Source: JBCDBY01 sp039182715
Lineage (GTDB): Bacteria; Planctomycetota; PLA2
Assembly (NCBI GenBank): GCA_039182715.1
Contig: JBCDBY010000006.1
Span: 1-35,704 of the forward strand
Direction of reading: 5' to 3'
Length of the DNA: 35,704 bases
Part shown: one piece after another, positions 24,573 to 31,975 of the stretch
Position numbering within the stretch: the stretch's first letter is position 1
Layout: each line of letters begins with the position of its first letter
Notes under the pieces: model-generated
Seen by the model: only the letters and a program-made list of their open reading frames with translations
What the model was told of the DNA's origin: nothing
Databases searched by the model: none
Made by a program: the position numbers and the translations under genes

Positions 24573-26708
24573 CTAGTACCGAGCGGCTTCGCGGGCCAGG
24601 TCGACGATGTCATCGACCTGCGGGAGGATCGTGTCCTCGAGCACCGGCGCGTAGCCGACGAAGGTGTCGAGCGCGCCGAGCCGCTTGACCGGCGCATCGA
24701 GGTGCTCGAAGAGCTCGTCCGCGATGCGCGAGGCGATCTCGGCGCCCCAGCCGAAGCTGCGGTTGTCCTCGTAGGCGACCAGCACGCGATTGGTGCGTTC
24801 CACCGTCTCGGCGATGAGCTCCCAGTCGTAGGGCTGGATCGTGCGCAGATCGATGATCGTCGCTTCGATGCCCTCGTCGGCGAGTTTCTTGGCGGCGCGA
24901 CGGCTGCGCTCGACGAGCGCGCCGTACGTGATGATCGCCACGTCGTCGCCGGGACGCACCACGTTGCCCTTGCCGAACGGGATCATGTAGTCGTCGCCCG
25001 GGTACGGCGAACGGTTGTAGGTCTGGCGGTAGAGGTGCTTGTGCTCCAGATAGAGCACCGGGTCGTCGCAGCGGATCGACGTGCGCAGCAGGCCGGCGGC
25101 GTCGAGCGCGTTGCTCGGATAGACGACGCGGATGCCGGGGATGTGCGTGAAGAGCGACTCGCCGCTCTGCGAGTGGCAAAGCGCGCCGCGGATATAGCCG
25201 CCGATGGTCGTGCGCACGACGCTGCCGCAGGAGAAGCCGCCGCCCGAACGCCAGCGCAACACCGCCCACTCGTTGCGGATCTGCTCATAGGCCGGCCAGA
25301 TGTAGTCGATGAACTGGATCTCGCTCACCGGCTTGAGCCCGCGCGTTGCGAGACCGACCGTGCGGCCGAGGATGTTCGCCTCGGCGAGCGGCGAGTTGTA
25401 GACGCGCGCGCCGCCGTGGTTGCGCTGCAGGCCGCCGGTCGCCTTGAAGACGCCGCCCTTGCCCTTCACCTCGTCGAGCGCGTCCTCGCGCGTCGCGTCC
25501 GCGACGTCCTGGCCGAAGACGACGATGCGCGCGTCGCGCTTCATCTCGTCGTCCATCACGCGGTTGATGCAGTCGATCATGTTGATCGCCTTGTCGTCCG
25601 CGTAGACCGGATCGGTCGCGAACGACGCGTCGGTCGGATCGATCTCCTCCGAGTAGACGTGCAGCTCGGCGTGCTCCTTCGTCGCCTCGGGAACCGGCGC
25701 GGCGAGCGCCTGCTCGGTCGCCTCCTCGATCTCCGCGTCGACGCCATCGCGCAGCGCGGCGAGCTCCTCCTCCGTGGCGAAGCCGTGCTCCACGAGCCAC
25801 GCGGGGAAGGTCTTCACCGGGTCGCGCGCCGACTCCGCCTCGATCTCCTCCGCCGTTCGATAGGCGCGCTGGTCATCGGACATGGAGTGGCTGTAGGGGC
25901 GGATGCAGTGCGCGTGGACGAGCGCGGGGCCGTTCCCGGCACGCGCGTGCGCCACCGCCTCGCTGCAGGCGCGGTAGCTCGCGATCGGATCGGTGCCGTC
26001 GCACTCGGCGATCTTGAGCGGCTGGAACCCGGCGACGGCGCGGCTGATCGAGTCCTGCGGCGTCTGCACCTCGCGCGGCACCGAGATGGCGTACTCGTTG
26101 TCCTGGATGACGAAGACCACCGGCAGCTGCAGCACGCAGGCGCTCGAAAGCGCCTCCCAGAACTCGCCCTCGGAGGTCGAGCCGTCCCCGCCGGTCACGA
26201 TGGCGACCTCGTCCGCCTCGAAGGGGCCGCCGACGGCGTCGCGCACGCGCTCGTCGTCGGCCATCTTGCCGACCGCCTCGGCGCAACCCACGGCGTGCAG
26301 GTACTGCGTCGCGATCGGCGAGGAGGCGGAGACGAGGTTGTACTTCGGGTGGCCCCAGTGCGCCGGCATCTGGCGCCCCATCGACGACGGGTCCTCCACC
26401 GAACCGACCGCCTGCAGGAGCTGCTCGTACGGCGTCACGCCGACGGCGAGGCTGAGCGCGCGGTCGCGATAGTAGGTGTAGAACCAGTCGGTGCCGGGCC
26501 GGCCGGCGAGACCGGCGGCGGCGCTGATCGCCTCGTGGCCGCAGCCGTTGATCTGGAAGAACGCGCGGTTCTGGCGCTTGAGCTGGATCTCCTTGTCGTC
26601 GGTGCGGCGCGACGCGTAGATGATCCGATAGAAGCGAAGCAGCTCGTCGCGACTCAGCCCGGCCGTGTCGACCGCGGCGTCGCGGGTTTGGGTCCGCGCT
26701 TTTTCCAT
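24573..26708 (-). CDS. Fused 2-oxoacid dehydrogenase E1 (alpha plus beta)
   Basis: A 711-aa protein joining the alpha and beta subunits of a thiamine-diphosphate 2-oxoacid dehydrogenase E1. The alpha part (about 1-330) has FFQINGCGHEAISAA, YRDRALSLAVG, the TPP motif GDGSTSEGEFWEAL and DNEYAISVP. The beta part (about 385-711) has MIDCINRVMDDEM, FGQDVAD, GVFKATGGL and EIQFIDYIWPA. The branched-chain oxoacid dehydrogenase type fits best, by analogy with fused forms seen in several phyla; pyruvate cannot be excluded. E2, E3 and lipoyl genes are not in the window. ATG 26708 follows TACGAT at 9 nt; the open frame before it has no E1 similarity. The gene is transcribed alone and ends near the inverted-repeat element. 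Confidence 0.92.
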   Translation of the reverse strand: MEKARTQTRDAAVDTAGLSRDELLRFYRIIYASRRTDDKEIQLKRQNRAFFQINGCGHEAISAAAGLAGRPGTDWFYTYYRDRALSLAVGVTPYEQLLQAVGSVEDPSSMGRQMPAHWGHPKYNLVSASSPIATQYLHAVGCAEAVGKMADDERVRDAVGGPFEADEVAIVTGGDGSTSEGEFWEALSSACVLQLPVVFVIQDNEYAISVPREVQTPQDSISRAVAGFQPLKIAECDGTDPIASYRACSEAVAHARAGNGPALVHAHCIRPYSHSMSDDQRAYRTAEEIEAESARDPVKTFPAWLVEHGFATEEELAALRDGVDAEIEEATEQALAAPVPEATKEHAELHVYSEEIDPTDASFATDPVYADDKAINMIDCINRVMDDEMKRDARIVVFGQDVADATREDALDEVKGKGGVFKATGGLQRNHGGARVYNSPLAEANILGRTVGLATRGLKPVSEIQFIDYIWPAYEQIRNEWAVLRWRSGGGFSCGSVVRTTIGGYIRGALCHSQSGESLFTHIPGIRVVYPSNALDAAGLLRTSIRCDDPVLYLEHKHLYRQTYNRSPYPGDDYMIPFGKGNVVRPGDDVAIITYGALVERSRRAAKKLADEGIEATIIDLRTIQPYDWELIAETVERTNRVLVAYEDNRSFGWGAEIASRIADELFEHLDAPVKRLGALDTFVGYAPVLEDTILPQVDDIVDLAREAARY

Positions 26709-26717
26709 CGTTGGAAA

Positions 26718-26723
26718 ATCGTA
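26718..26723 (-). promoter_or_regulatory. TANNNT -10 element, E1 gene
   Basis: TACGAT, 9 nt before ATG 26708, with no Shine-Dalgarno site. Confidence 0.4.
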
Positions 26724-26743
26724 GCGGACGATGCGGCGCGATC

Positions 26744-27181
26744 TCAGGAATCGAACTCGTAGCGTCGGTCCGCGAGACCGTTGCCGAAGTCGAGTTCGAT
26801 GAACCCGGCGTCGGCCCGCACTTCGAAGAGATCGAAGCACTTGCGCAGGACGGCGATCTTCGCGCACGCGCGCAGGCTGAACTCCGGATTCGGGAACCGG
26901 AGCGAGAAGGCGGGACCGTCGGAGGTATAGGTCCCGCGCATCAGATTGGGAATCTCGAGTTCCACGCTGCCCGCCTGCAACACGAGATCGGGACCGTCGT
27001 TGACGAACTTCCCCTCGTTCAGGCGGATGTCGCCGCGCTTCGCAACCTGCGCGAGCACGGCGCCCTGCGCACCGAACATCGCGGCCAGATCCTGGAGCGG
27101 AATGGTGGGCTCGCCGGACGCCAGACGCGCCGCGAAGGCGTGCACCGGCTCCCGCAGCTCGTCGCGTCGGGAAGACTTCAC
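26744..27181 (-). CDS. Hypothetical 145-aa protein
   Basis: A small protein starting at GTG 27181, 7 bp after the stop of the HEAT-repeat gene and in the same direction, so probably in one operon with it. The C-terminal two-thirds look strand-rich (VELEIPNLMRGTYTSDG, FSLRFPNPEFSLRAC, FIELDFGNGLADRRYEF), while the first 40 residues are helical. No signal peptide or membrane segment is seen. I do not recognise the family. Upstream in-frame codons run inside the HEAT gene and are arginine-rich by-products, so the short start is preferred, but the precise start is uncertain. Confidence 0.6.
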   Translation of the reverse strand: MKSSRRDELREPVHAFAARLASGEPTIPLQDLAAMFGAQGAVLAQVAKRGDIRLNEGKFVNDGPDLVLQAGSVELEIPNLMRGTYTSDGPAFSLRFPNPEFSLRACAKIAVLRKCFDLFEVRADAGFIELDFGNGLADRRYEFDS

Positions 27182-27188
27182 CGGGCGG

Positions 27189-28124
27189 CTACTTCTGCTT
27201 CTTCGCAGCCTCGGCGAGCTCGTCCTCGAGCTTCTTGATGATCTCGTCGAGTTCCTTCCGGAGCTTCGGGAGTTCCTTGCGCGCCTTGGCGGCCGCCTTC
27301 TCCTCGTCCCGCCCGTCGAGCTTGGCCATCTCGCGCGCGACCATCTCGTAGTTCTCGATCCACCACTGGTGCAGGTCGAGGTCGGTCTCGAAGTCTTCGC
27401 CGGTGATCTGCTTCGCGCACTTGCGGATCTGCGTGGAGAAGTTGCGCGCGTCGAACGCCTTCGCCTTGCCCTCCGCCTTGCGCTTCTCGTTCGCGCCACC
27501 GCGGCCGTAGCGACGGTTGAACTCAGCCTCCGCCGCGCGCCGCTCCGTTTCGGCGTCCGCGCCGGTGGAGACGGTGACGGTGCCGGTCTTCCAGTTGACG
27601 CGCTTGGGCATCGCGACGCGATACATCTCGAGCAGCAGCGGAATGGCGCGGTAGTCCTTGTTCTCGCCGAGCAGCTCGAGGATGCGGATGACCACGGCGC
27701 TGCGCGCGCCCTTGCCGGTCTCCTTGTCGAAGCGCGGCCAGTACTTGAGGTACTTCAGCTCCTTGAGCGCGTCGACGCACGAGATCGCGACCTCGACGTT
27801 CTTCTTCTCCTTGAAGTACGTCTTGATCAGGAGCTCGCCGGCCTCTTTCGGGTTGTGCCCCATTCCGCCCAACGCGAGCGCGGCGACGCCGCGGATGCGC
27901 GGATCCTTGTGGCGGATCACCTTCTTGATCGCCTTGATCGTGGCGTCGTTGGGGATGTCGTGCAGGGAGAAGACCATCTCCTGCCGCTCCTCGACCGACT
28001 TCGCTTTCTTGAAGGCGGCCTGGAACTCCTTGATCGCGACTTTCGCCTCTTCGTCGGCGACCGCCGTCACGCCCTGGGCGGCGACGAACGAACAAAGCAG
28101 GAGCAGGCTGAATACGCTTCGCAT
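27189..28124 (-). CDS. Secreted HEAT-repeat protein
   Basis: A 311-aa protein with signal peptide (MRSVFSLLLLCSFVAAQ). HEAT-like repeats cover about 55-175 (IRHKDPRIRGVAALALGGMG is the clearest). A motif ITGEDFETDLDLHQWWIEN (240-258), with a WWxEN core, follows, then a lysine/glutamate-rich coiled coil (about 262-311: RKELPKLRKELDEIIKKLED). ATG 28124 is chosen because a strong GGAGGA Shine-Dalgarno site precedes it and the signal peptide begins there. A TACAAT -10 box lies at 28144-28149. It is divergent from the ECF sigma gene by 74 bp. A structural or protein-binding role is expected; no enzyme domain is seen. Confidence 0.8.
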   Translation of the reverse strand: MRSVFSLLLLCSFVAAQGVTAVADEEAKVAIKEFQAAFKKAKSVEERQEMVFSLHDIPNDATIKAIKKVIRHKDPRIRGVAALALGGMGHNPKEAGELLIKTYFKEKKNVEVAISCVDALKELKYLKYWPRFDKETGKGARSAVVIRILELLGENKDYRAIPLLLEMYRVAMPKRVNWKTGTVTVSTGADAETERRAAEAEFNRRYGRGGANEKRKAEGKAKAFDARNFSTQIRKCAKQITGEDFETDLDLHQWWIENYEMVAREMAKLDGRDEEKAAAKARKELPKLRKELDEIIKKLEDELAEAAKKQK

Positions 28125-28143
28125 GGGGAGTTCCTCCGGCGGG

Positions 28144-28149
28144 ATTGTA
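28144..28149 (-). promoter_or_regulatory. Candidate -10 box of the HEAT-repeat gene
   Basis: TACAAT on the minus strand, about 20 nt before the start. It leaves a short leader carrying GGAGGA. Confidence 0.4.
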
Positions 28150-28183
28150 GCCCGGATGGCGGGCAAAACCCCTTCTCGCCGTC

Positions 28184-28189
28184 TACAAT
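28184..28189 (+). promoter_or_regulatory. TANNNT -10 element of the ECF sigma gene
   Basis: TACAAT, 9 nt before ATG 28199, with no Shine-Dalgarno site. Transcription would start within 0-3 nt of the start codon. Confidence 0.5.
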
Positions 28190-28198
28190 GCCGCCCCC

Positions 28199-28798
28199 AT
28201 GGCCCCGGACCGAAACGCCGAAGAGCTCATCGCCGACGCGCGATCAGGCTGCGGCGAGGCTCTCAACGAGCTTTTGAGCCTCTACCGCGCCCAGGTCCGC
28301 TACGAGGCGGGTATGCGGCTGGAGGGCTCGCTGGGCGCCAAGCTGGACGGTTCGGACGCCGCCCAGAACGTCCTTCTGCGCGCCACGGAGCGGTTCGACC
28401 AGTTCCGGGGCGACAGCGCGGGCGAGTTCGCCGCCTGGCTGCGGACGATCCTCAACAATCACCTGCGGGACGAGCAGCGCCGCTACCTCGGCGAGACCCG
28501 CTCGGTGGCGCGCGAGGTGCCGATCGAGGACACCGACTGGGTGGACGAGAACCGGCAGCGGCTGGCGGTGGCCGAGGCGACGGGCGCCGATGTGAACGCC
28601 GAGCAGCGCGAGCTGAGCCTGCAGGTGGCGAACGCGCTCGAGCGCATGCCCGAGCGGGCGCGCGAGGTCCTGCTCATGCGGAACTACGAGCAGCTGGAGT
28701 GGGCGGAAATCGCCCGCCGGCTCAAGACCACGCCCGACGCCGCGCGGATGCGCTGGTCGCGCGCGCTGCATCAGCTCGGCATTCGGCTGCGTCGCTGA
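28199..28798 (+). CDS. ECF sigma factor, planctomycete-specific subfamily
   Basis: A 199-aa sigma-70-family regulator with an ECF layout: region 2 (about 20-100, with DGSDAAQNVLLRATERFDQFRGD), a short linker and region 4 (about 135-190, LERMPERAREVLLMRNYEQLEWAEIARRL, in pieces). FAAWLRTILNNHLRDEQRRY and the acidic DTDWVDENRQ linker match the sigma-70 subgroup known mainly in planctomycetes, a useful taxonomic marker. No anti-sigma gene is adjacent, and the HEAT protein upstream is divergent. The coding region ends in a 12-bp tandem repeat that begins at its stop codon. TACAAT 9 nt before the ATG suggests leaderless transcription. Confidence 0.9.
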   Translation: MAPDRNAEELIADARSGCGEALNELLSLYRAQVRYEAGMRLEGSLGAKLDGSDAAQNVLLRATERFDQFRGDSAGEFAAWLRTILNNHLRDEQRRYLGETRSVAREVPIEDTDWVDENRQRLAVAEATGADVNAEQRELSLQVANALERMPERAREVLLMRNYEQLEWAEIARRLKTTPDAARMRWSRALHQLGIRLRR

Positions 28799-28841
28799 TT
28801 GGGACGCTGATTGGGCCGCTGATTCGGCCGCTGATTTTTTT
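28793..28841 (+). repeat. 12-bp tandem repeat starting at the sigma stop codon, with terminator-like end
   Basis: CGCTGATTGGGA, CGCTGATTGGGC and CGCTGATTCGGC are consecutive 12-bp units, followed by CGCTGATTTTTTT. The stop TGA is in the first unit and each unit repeats it. The last units make a short GGCCG/CGGCC stem (28814-28829) ahead of a seven-T tract, so this may serve as a terminator. Confidence 0.75.
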
Positions 28842-28938
28842 CGTTCGGTCGGCGCCGCCGCTCCCGTCCTAAGTGCGAGGGACGAGGCAGACAGCATGCT
28901 GCTTCAAACCACGCCGGGTCCGACCCGGGAGAATAGGG

Positions 28939-28979
28939 TCGCGGGCGGCTCGCGGAGGCGGGCGGCCCGCGATTTTTTT
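28939..28979 (+). terminator. Intrinsic terminator between convergent genes
   Basis: TCGCGGGC (28939-28946) pairs with GCCCGCGA (28965-28972) over 8 bp around an 18-nt loop, followed by seven T residues. It lies downstream of the sigma gene and ahead of the convergent HEAT-VWA gene. The interval 28799-29008 holds no gene. Confidence 0.6.
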
Positions 28980-29008
28980 ATCGGGGCCTCTTCTATCGGG
29001 GCCGGGCG

Positions 29009-30505
29009 CTACTTCTTCTTCTTCCGCGCCTTCTCGAACGCCGCCTTCTTGTCCGGCCAGAACGCCAGATCCTGCGGCTCGACCGTATCGCCCTCTTCCT
29101 GGGCGTGCACGTAGAGACCGCCGCTCTGCTTCGCCATCTGCTGCAGCAGCGCGAAGGCGTGGTTGTGGAGGCCGACCGTGTGGATCACGATGCCGCGCTC
29201 CTGCGCCCGCATCCACGCCTCGCCGCTCACGCGGTCCGCGCGATCCTTGAACTGGCCGCCGCTCGGGCGGCCATTGGTGAGGAAGCAGATCATCTGCACG
29301 CCCTGCTGCACCGGCTTCTTGGACGCCTGCAGATCGAACGCCGCCTCGAGCCCCTCCCACATGCTGGACGTGCCGCCCGGCTCGTACTCCTTGACGTGCA
29401 CGTCGATCTGGCCGCGCACCCTCTTGGAGAGCTTGAGCCACTTGCGCGTCTCGGGGAACACGGAGTGGTTCGGGGGCGAAGCCTTGTCGTGGTACATCGT
29501 CACCGCGACCTGCGTCTTGTCCGCCATCTCCTTGAGCGCGCGGTTGAGATGTGCGAGCCCCAGCGCATAGCGCGTCTTCACGCTGAAGAAGTTGGGCGTG
29601 CGCTCCGCGGGCGGCTTCTTGCGCTCCTTCACCGGATCGATGCGCCATCCCTGCTCCATGCGCTGCGTCGCGTCGACCACGAAGATGACGCGATCGGCCA
29701 GCACCGGGATGCCGAACCAGAGGCCCGCCTTCGTCTTGTCGCTGCCGCCGGGGAAGCGCTTGCCCCACACGTCCGGCTCCTCCATCGCGTTCTCTTCCCA
29801 CCAGCCTTTCCACGCCTGCACGTCGCACGGCAGACGGTTGTCCTTCTCCAGCTTGCGCAGCGCCTGCCACGCGCGGAACCGGACGAAGCGGCTCTTGTCC
29901 TGGCAGAAGCGGTTGAAGAGGGCCGGCTTGGTATCGACCTCGAAGAGTTCGGCGAGCGCGTAGCAGGCGTCGGCGCGGACCAGCGGCTCCTTGTGGTTGA
30001 GCGCCTCCCGCAGCTGCGGCTTGAAGACGTCGTTGTCCCCCACGCCGACGGCGCGGCAGGCGGCCGCGACGATGCGCGGGTCCTTGTGCGCGAAGGCGGC
30101 CTTGAGCACGGCGGTGGCCGGATCGCCCGACTTGTTGCCGAAAGCGAGCAGCGAGAGCGTCTTGGCGCGCAGCTGCTTCTTGCCCAGTCGGTTCCAGACC
30201 TCCGCCATGCGCGCGACCGTCCCGGGGCGCCGGAACTTGGTCAGCACGCGGACCGCCTCGCGCTGCACGTCGCCCTCCTTCCACTTCACGAGGACGTCGG
30301 CCATGAGCCACTCCGCCGCCGCGGGGCTGTCGTACTTGTCGAGGCCGCGCAGCGGAATGACCCGCTCCTCCGACTGGGCGCTCTGCTTGAAGACCGGCCG
30401 CAGGCTTTCGTTGCGGTAGCGCTTGAAGGCGAGGTCGAAGGGGCTCTCCTCCTGGGCCGACGCGACCGGGGCGAGACACAGCAGGGCGAGCAGGGTGGCA
30501 CGCAT
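29009..30505 (-). CDS. Secreted HEAT-repeat plus VWA-like protein
   Basis: A 498-aa exported protein (signal MRATLLALLCLAPVASA). HEAT-like repeats occupy about 60-220 (AAFAHKDPRIVAAACRAVG; ALNHKEPLVRADACYALAEL). They are followed by the same type of motif as the HEAT gene at 27189: LPCDVQAWKGWWEENA with a WWxEN core (235-239). The C-terminal 230 residues look like a VWA domain (RVIFVVDATQRM ... TQVAVTMYHDKASP ... MICFLTNGRPSGG), but the metal site D278-A-T-Q-R282 lacks both canonical Ser residues of D-x-S-x-S, so it may not bind metal. TAGAAT lies exactly 6 nt before the ATG. Its role is unknown; HEAT-VWA proteins are frequent in planctomycetes. Confidence 0.82.
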   Translation of the reverse strand: MRATLLALLCLAPVASAQEESPFDLAFKRYRNESLRPVFKQSAQSEERVIPLRGLDKYDSPAAAEWLMADVLVKWKEGDVQREAVRVLTKFRRPGTVARMAEVWNRLGKKQLRAKTLSLLAFGNKSGDPATAVLKAAFAHKDPRIVAAACRAVGVGDNDVFKPQLREALNHKEPLVRADACYALAELFEVDTKPALFNRFCQDKSRFVRFRAWQALRKLEKDNRLPCDVQAWKGWWEENAMEEPDVWGKRFPGGSDKTKAGLWFGIPVLADRVIFVVDATQRMEQGWRIDPVKERKKPPAERTPNFFSVKTRYALGLAHLNRALKEMADKTQVAVTMYHDKASPPNHSVFPETRKWLKLSKRVRGQIDVHVKEYEPGGTSSMWEGLEAAFDLQASKKPVQQGVQMICFLTNGRPSGGQFKDRADRVSGEAWMRAQERGIVIHTVGLHNHAFALLQQMAKQSGGLYVHAQEEGDTVEPQDLAFWPDKKAAFEKARKKKK

Positions 30506-30511
30506 GCGAGA

Positions 30512-30517
30512 ATTCTA
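30512..30517 (-). promoter_or_regulatory. TANNNT -10 element, HEAT-VWA gene
   Basis: TAGAAT, exactly 6 nt before ATG 30505. Confidence 0.5.
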
Positions 30518-30536
30518 TGGTAAGACCGCTCGCTTC

Positions 30537-31787
30537 ATGGCCCTTCGTACGACCGTCGCGATCCTGCTCGGCGCCTCCCTGCTGCATGCGGAGGACAAGG
30601 CCACGGCGAAGGTGCCGCTGCGATCGGTGTCGACGGCGAAGGCACGACCGCGGCTGCTCTTTCCGCGTCTGCCGATCCGTCTCCAGACGGCGCCGCAGGA
30701 GGGGTTCCCGAACGTATCGAAACGGGGACGGTGCGCTTCCCTGCGCGCCGGCGGCAAGGAGCTGCGCTTCGGGCTCGACGCGCCGGAAGGCAGCTACGCG
30801 CTCGGGCAGCTCGTCACGGGCGAAGGCGCGCCCGCGGTTGGTCGCGCGGAAGCCGAGGGCGCGGGCCGCTTTCGGGTGCGCTTTTCCGACGTCGAGATCG
30901 ACGGCGTTCCGATCAACGTCTCGCTGCGCTACCGCGGCACGAAGCTGGTCGAGGCGATCGCCGAGCCGGCCCGCCACCGTCGCGGCAACGTCGTGTTCGA
31001 AGGCGTCGTGCGCGACGTGGTGCTCGTCGACATGGACGGCGACGGTCGCTACGACGGCGTCGAGGATCGCTGGATCGCGCTGCGCGGCGATCGCGCGCGC
31101 AAGGTGACGACGCTCCGCGCGCCCGCAATGTCGCTGCTCGACGAGCCGCTGGTGCCTTTCCTGGAGGACGGCACGGCGCTCATGGTGCGCCACGTCGCGG
31201 CGGACGGCAGCAGCCTGGAGCTGGTCCGCGGCACGCCGGGCAAGCCGCTCGACCTGGTGCTGACGCGCCGCTACTTCGAGTTCCGCGGCGAGTACTTCCA
31301 GCGTTTCCGCGAGGACGAAGCGGCGTTCATCGCGCGTTCCGGCATGGACGCCGCGCGCAAGCGGACGCCCCGGACGGCGAACTGGCCGCGTACGTCGCTC
31401 GCCTCGGCGCAGGCGCGCGCGCGCAAGTCGGGCAAACCGCTGCTCGTCGCCTACTACACCGAGACCAACGACTGGTGGTGGCGCTATCACTTCACCACCT
31501 TCCGCGACGCGGAGATCGACCGGCTGCTGCGCCGCTTCGAGCGCGTCGCGATCGATGCGGAGAAGGATCGGGAAAAAAGCTTCCAGAAGAGCGGCGCGCG
31601 CGGTCTGCCGACGCTGCAGTTCTGGACGCCGGACGGTCGCCTGATCGAGTTCGACCTGCGCGCGCGCGACAGCGACGGCAAGCTGCGTGAGCTGGGCCGC
31701 ACGCAGCAGGGCGTGACGGGCTGGCAGCGACCCGGCGATCTGGTCGTCAACCTGCGACGCGTGCTCGACACGCTGAGGAAGCGGTAA
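30537..31787 (+). CDS. Secreted protein with thioredoxin-like C-terminal domain lacking CxxC
   Basis: A 416-aa protein beginning MALRTTVAILLGASLLHAED, a signal peptide; the in-frame codons before this ATG overlap the divergent HEAT-VWA gene. A short calcium-loop-like motif D165-M-D-G-D169-G-R-Y-D173 lies in the middle domain. The C-terminal 130 residues resemble a thioredoxin fold: GKPLLVAYYTETNDWWWRYH at the usual active-site position, then GARGLPTLQFWTPDG with the cis-Pro (P358). The CxxC pair is replaced by a W-rich loop, so dithiol redox activity is unlikely. It is divergent from the HEAT-VWA gene by 31 bp. The function is unknown; a structural or binding role is possible. Confidence 0.75.
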   Translation: MALRTTVAILLGASLLHAEDKATAKVPLRSVSTAKARPRLLFPRLPIRLQTAPQEGFPNVSKRGRCASLRAGGKELRFGLDAPEGSYALGQLVTGEGAPAVGRAEAEGAGRFRVRFSDVEIDGVPINVSLRYRGTKLVEAIAEPARHRRGNVVFEGVVRDVVLVDMDGDGRYDGVEDRWIALRGDRARKVTTLRAPAMSLLDEPLVPFLEDGTALMVRHVAADGSSLELVRGTPGKPLDLVLTRRYFEFRGEYFQRFREDEAAFIARSGMDAARKRTPRTANWPRTSLASAQARARKSGKPLLVAYYTETNDWWWRYHFTTFRDAEIDRLLRRFERVAIDAEKDREKSFQKSGARGLPTLQFWTPDGRLIEFDLRARDSDGKLRELGRTQQGVTGWQRPGDLVVNLRRVLDTLRKR

Positions 31788-31807
31788 TGCTCTGAGCGCT
31801 GAAAGAC

Positions 31808-31975
31808 TTGCGAAGGCTCGCGGTCGTGAGCCTGCTCGCCGGCGTCGGATTCCTGCTGATGCGATACCAGGGTTGGGACTGGGCGCTGCCCGTCTTCCTG
31901 ATCGGCGGCCTGCTGGTCGCGCCGCTGCTCCCGTTCAAGCCGCGGGGCGACCGAGAGACGCCGCCCACCCCGTAA
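31808..31975 (+). CDS. Possible small two-helix membrane protein
   Basis: From TTG 31808 a frame of 55 codons is open to TAA 31973-31975: LRRLAVVSLLAGVGFLLM, a short polar turn, ALPVFLIGGLLVAPLLPF and a basic/proline tail. Two hydrophobic segments are well separated. It begins 20 bp after the thioredoxin-like gene's stop, in the same direction, and its 3' end overlaps the convergent symporter gene by 41 bp. CTG 31799 or GTG 31826 are other possible starts, and no strong Shine-Dalgarno site is seen. Function unknown. Confidence 0.4.
   Translation: MRRLAVVSLLAGVGFLLMRYQGWDWALPVFLIGGLLVAPLLPFKPRGDRETPPTP

Noticed and set aside
24573..26708. Two separate E1 genes merged by an assembly error
   Set aside because: The linker between the halves is continuous, acidic and in frame, and fused E1 proteins are known.
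28905..28945. tRNA-like or structured RNA (CCGGGTCCGACCCGG region)
   Set aside because: A short hairpin is present but no cloverleaf, anticodon arm or T-loop could be drawn.
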